Position numbers and translations under genes: made by a program
The notes under the pieces: model-generated
The model's database searches: none
Told to the model about the DNA's origin: nothing
Seen by the model: the letters and a program-made list of their open reading frames with translations, nothing else
Source: Capsulimonas sp.
GTDB taxonomy: Bacteria > Armatimonadota > Armatimonadia > Armatimonadales > Capsulimonadaceae
DNA length: 15,749 nucleotides
Direction of reading: 5' to 3'
NCBI GenBank assembly: GCA_025963815.1
Contig: JAOQAA010000158.1
Location: 1 to 15,749, forward strand
Part shown: positions 14,270-15,749 of the stretch, one piece after another
How the letters are laid out: each line of letters opens with the position of its first letter
Position numbering within the stretch: the first letter of the stretch is position 1

Positions 14270-14427
14270 GTCCCACAGATAAAGCAGTGGTCGAGTCAAG
14301 GGGAAGGCGGCTCAAGCCGACTGGAGGATTGCGGATTATGCCGAACGCCTTTCCTCACCGATCCTGGTCTGACAGCCTGCTTCAGCTGGCTTAGCCCTTG
14401 ATTAGACCATTGCTTTATCTGTGGGAC
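14270..14427. mobile_element. MITE-like element with 33-bp terminal inverted repeats
   Basis: The left arm (14270-14302) and right arm (14395-14427) are inverted copies matching at 30 of 33 positions; both begin GTCCCACAGATAAAGCA. Weaker inverted similarity continues inward for about 20 more bases per arm. The element is 158 bp and carries no plausible gene, so it would depend on a transposase elsewhere. No target duplication is obvious at the ends. It fills most of the 337-base gap between the divergent genes starting at 14163 and 14501. Downstream, 14474-14488 holds a small GGGGA/TCCCC hairpin. Confidence 0.7.
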
Positions 14428-14500
14428 GAGATTTCGCGAGGCGCGTTGATAGAAATGGCGGCGTTCGAAACCTTGGGGAAACCTCCCCGTTTATCCGTCT

Positions 14501-14761
14501 ATGAGAAGAGAAATGGGAAGCTCACGTTCGTGTTTTGAGGCGGTCCTGCCTCTCTTTGGCTTGCTGTATATGGGCGCGCTCGTCGCGGGCGCGGCATTGT
14601 TGGGGCGGCGTTTGTTTCCGAGGCCTGGGTCGCCGGTGGGTGAACTGATGCTGCACTTATTCGTCCCGCTGTTCATCGTCATGCTTCCTCATTTTGGAAT
14701 TTTGTATTATATTGTTTCGAAACAGAACAAACATCAGGCGGACAATGGCGAGGAGAAATAA
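14501..14761 (+). CDS. Small two-span membrane protein of unknown function
   Basis: This 86-aa protein starts at ATG 14501 or ATG 14513. The second has AGAAG just upstream, but close; the first lacks a ribosome site. Hydrophobic spans cover residues ~14-35 (AVLPLFGLLYMGALVAGAAL) and ~48-72 (HLFVPLFIVMLPHFGILYYI), separated by a basic, Pro-rich loop. The C-terminus is charged (KHQADNGEEK). It lies 73 bases upstream of the HxlR-type regulator in the same direction. It could be co-transcribed with it, or be a target or partner; nothing more can be said. Confidence 0.65.
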   Translation: MRREMGSSRSCFEAVLPLFGLLYMGALVAGAALLGRRLFPRPGSPVGELMLHLFVPLFIVMLPHFGILYYIVSKQNKHQADNGEEK

Positions 14762-14823
14762 TACTGGCCAGGCAATGCGTCATCCGGAATTTTGGAACGG
14801 CGTTCCGTGTTATGCGTGTGAAT

Positions 14824-14828
14824 GGGAG
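14824..14828 (+). promoter_or_regulatory. Ribosome binding site deciding the start of the HxlR-type gene
   Basis: GGGAG stands 6 bases before ATG 14835. The frame is open upstream (an ATG at 14775 among others), but this site, and the usual HxlR N-terminus with a Cys shortly before 'ERTL', fix the start at 14835. Confidence 0.65.
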
Positions 14829-14834
14829 ACAGTC

Positions 14835-15221
14835 ATGAAGACAATGGTGATGGGATGTCCGGCGGAACGGACTCTGAATGCGCTGGGCGGGCGCTGGAAA
14901 ATCTTTATTGTGGTGAGCTTATTTGCGGGGACCATGCGCTATTCGGACCTGATGCGCCGGATCAACAATGGCGGCGCGCGGGTGGTCACGCATAAGATGC
15001 TGACGCAGGATCTGCGTCAGCTGGAGGCGAGCGGCCTGGTGCAGCGCGTCGTTTATGACGAAGTTCCGCCCAAAGTCGAGTACTCGCTCACGCCGCTGGG
15101 GCTGACATTGCGTCCCGTGGTCGAGGCCATGATCGCGTGGGGCGGCGAGTATGGCTTGGATCTGCTGGACGCGCCCTGCGATACGGGCGTCCGGATCGCC
15201 GCGCCGCTTGGTGTGGATTAG
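14835..15221 (+). CDS. HxlR-family winged-helix transcriptional regulator
   Basis: This 128-aa protein shows the whole HxlR layout. Cys8 precedes 'PAERTLNALGGRWKIFIVVS' (residues 9-28), followed by 'GTMRYSDLMRRI', the recognition-helix region 'VTHKMLTQDLRQLEASGLV' (~51-69), and the wing 'RVVYDEVPPKVEYSLTPLG'. A dimerisation helix (LRPVVEAMIAWG) closes the domain. HxlR proteins bind DNA as dimers and often respond to oxidants, aldehydes or other electrophiles through the N-terminal Cys. Such genes commonly regulate an adjacent gene, and here the 86-aa membrane protein is the candidate. The signal is unknown. The gene is convergent with the glycoside hydrolase fragment. Confidence 0.93.
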   Translation: MKTMVMGCPAERTLNALGGRWKIFIVVSLFAGTMRYSDLMRRINNGGARVVTHKMLTQDLRQLEASGLVQRVVYDEVPPKVEYSLTPLGLTLRPVVEAMIAWGGEYGLDLLDAPCDTGVRIAAPLGVD

Positions 15222-15749
15222 CGCGGTGGATGCTGCCTAGCCCAGGATGGACCCGATTTCGGATGGCCCCTCCTCCCCAATTCGTGTGGGTGCTGATAAG
15301 GATAGCCCCTCCGCCCCAATTCTGGGGGACCGGAAAATGCCACTCTCCGAAATCCGGTCCCCCAGAATTGGGGCGGAGGGGCTATCCTTATCAGCACCCA
15401 CTTCCCACCGCGAAGCGGGAAATCGAAGTTTACTTCGATGGGGGGGGTAGGCTCGTTCGCGATCGCGTCGGCGGCGTGGTAGATGGCTTCGTTCGCGGCT
15501 TTGACCCGCTGGAAATCCATTTTTTCGACCTTGCGGTCGTAGGTCAGGAAGCCGTTCACTTCGTGTTCGACGTCGGTGGTCTGGGTATAGATCGCGCCGC
15601 CCAGTCCCTTTTGCGTCACCAACGGAAGCAGTTCCGACTGTGCGCGCTCGAAGCGCTTTGTCAGAGCATCGACCGAGGGCTGCATCTCATAGGCGTTGTT
15701 TTCCACGGGCCACATATGGCCTGGGGTGAGCATGCCCACGCCGCCGTAT
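15218..15749 (-). CDS. C-terminal part of a GH2-type glycoside hydrolase, with a repeat-derived end
   Basis: The frame enters from the right edge, so the start and catalytic domain lie outside. The visible residues 'YGGVG', 'HMWPVENN' and 'GLGGAIYTQTTDVEHEVNGF' followed by 'LTYDRKVEKMDFQRVKAANE' match the C-terminal end of the TIM-barrel domain of GH2 beta-galactosidase or beta-glucuronidase-like enzymes. There 'YTQTTDVExExNG' is a familiar string. Relatives usually end soon after the 'KAAN' helix (near 15470 here). The remaining ~80 codons read through palindromic repeats, giving 'PPELGRRG' twice, and are unlikely to be original protein. The eight-C run at 15440-15447 is a possible frameshift site. 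Enzyme class confidence is moderate; the real C-terminus is uncertain. Confidence 0.75.
   Translation of the reverse strand, partial: YGGVGMLTPGHMWPVENNAYEMQPSVDALTKRFERAQSELLPLVTQKGLGGAIYTQTTDVEHEVNGFLTYDRKVEKMDFQRVKAANEAIYHAADAIANEPTPPIEVNFDFPLRGGKWVLIRIAPPPQFWGTGFRRVAFSGPPELGRRGYPYQHPHELGRRGHPKSGPSWARQHPPR
15261..15387. repeat. Three copies of a 23-bp repeat unit
   Basis: The unit GGATRGCCCCTCCKCCCCAATTC occurs at 15261-15283 and 15300-15322 in the same direction (21 of 23 identical), and inverted at 15365-15387 (identical to the second). The units encode the PPELG-type peptide in the minus-strand frame. Confidence 0.75.
15286..15401. repeat. Perfect 49-bp inverted repeat with an 18-bp loop
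   Basis: The arms 15286-15334 and 15353-15401 are exact reverse complements, beginning GTGGGTGCTGATAAGG, with 18 bases between them. It would form a very stable cruciform or RNA hairpin between the convergent HxlR-type and glycoside hydrolase genes. It may act as a two-way terminator, or be a small palindromic mobile repeat. Long GC-rich perfect palindromes can also come from assembly artefacts. Confidence 0.85.
15402..15439. repeat. Two small adjoining palindromes
   Basis: ATCGAAGTTTACTTCGAT at 15422-15439 is an 8+2+8 perfect palindrome. Immediately before it, 15402-15421 (TTCCC...GGGAA around CGCGAAGCG) is a second, imperfect hairpin. An eight-G run follows at 15440-15447. Together with the 49-bp inverted repeat they form one compact repeat cluster. 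Confidence 0.6.

Noticed and set aside
14270..14427. Structured RNA or riboswitch at the divergent region
   Set aside because: The paired arms are terminal and nearly identical, as in a mobile element; no aptamer-like core is recognised. A hairpin transcript remains possible.
15286..15401. CRISPR array
   Set aside because: There are too few units, the spacing is unequal, one unit is inverted, and no cas gene is nearby.
1..15749. tRNA, rRNA, replication origin or integrase-type attachment site
   Set aside because: I looked on both strands and saw no tRNA-like T-loop and CCA pattern, rRNA segment, recombinase gene or long flanking direct repeat.

Overview
This 15.7 kb window looks like chromosomal accessory DNA from a GC-rich, free-living bacterium. 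The small-protein families, the HAF-repeat protein, the glycoside hydrolase fragment and the proline/leucine/glycine-encoding palindromic repeats remind me of Armatimonadota (Capsulimonas-like) or Planctomycetota. That placement is an impression, because no rRNA, tRNA or marker gene is present. Nearly all genes are small, and most have no function I can assign.

Left block (about 1-5.3 kb): a small two-span membrane protein, then six tandem, divergent copies of one membrane-protein family (A 332-865, B 2289-2801, C 2813-3373, D 3396-3968, E 4005-4583, F 4603-5202). Each copy has a short N-terminal strand motif, a hydrophobic region and a beta-rich C-terminal domain that resembles a bacterial PH-like fold. 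Several end in a conserved Trp-rich tail. A HEAT-like solenoid gene on the opposite strand (898-2220) splits copy A from B-F, and a scrap of a further copy seems to survive just before 5320.

Middle block (5.3-11.2 kb): a mostly plus-strand run of unrelated small proteins, closely spaced and sometimes overlapping by 4 bp. It holds three ankyrin-repeat proteins, a DUF7660-like protein, a Cys-motif protein, a tandem duplicated pair (7853-8641 and 8680-9078) and several unknowns, with one DUF1330 gene on the minus strand. The layout resembles an array of orphan immunity-type genes, but no toxin is visible.

Right block (11.2-15.7 kb): a minus-strand series of six genes. It starts with a one-span membrane protein and a 108-aa unknown. 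A tight tricistron follows, with 4-bp overlaps: RimJ/RimL-type GNAT acetyltransferase, a conserved 181-aa unknown, and an exported or membrane-anchored protein with seven HAF repeats that could form a beta-propeller. A 158-bp MITE-like element with 33-bp terminal inverted repeats lies in the divergent gap at 14164-14500. Beyond it are a small two-span membrane protein and an HxlR-type regulator. The window ends in the 3' part of a GH2-type glycoside hydrolase on the minus strand. Its last ~80 codons are repeat-derived and include a perfect 49-bp inverted repeat.
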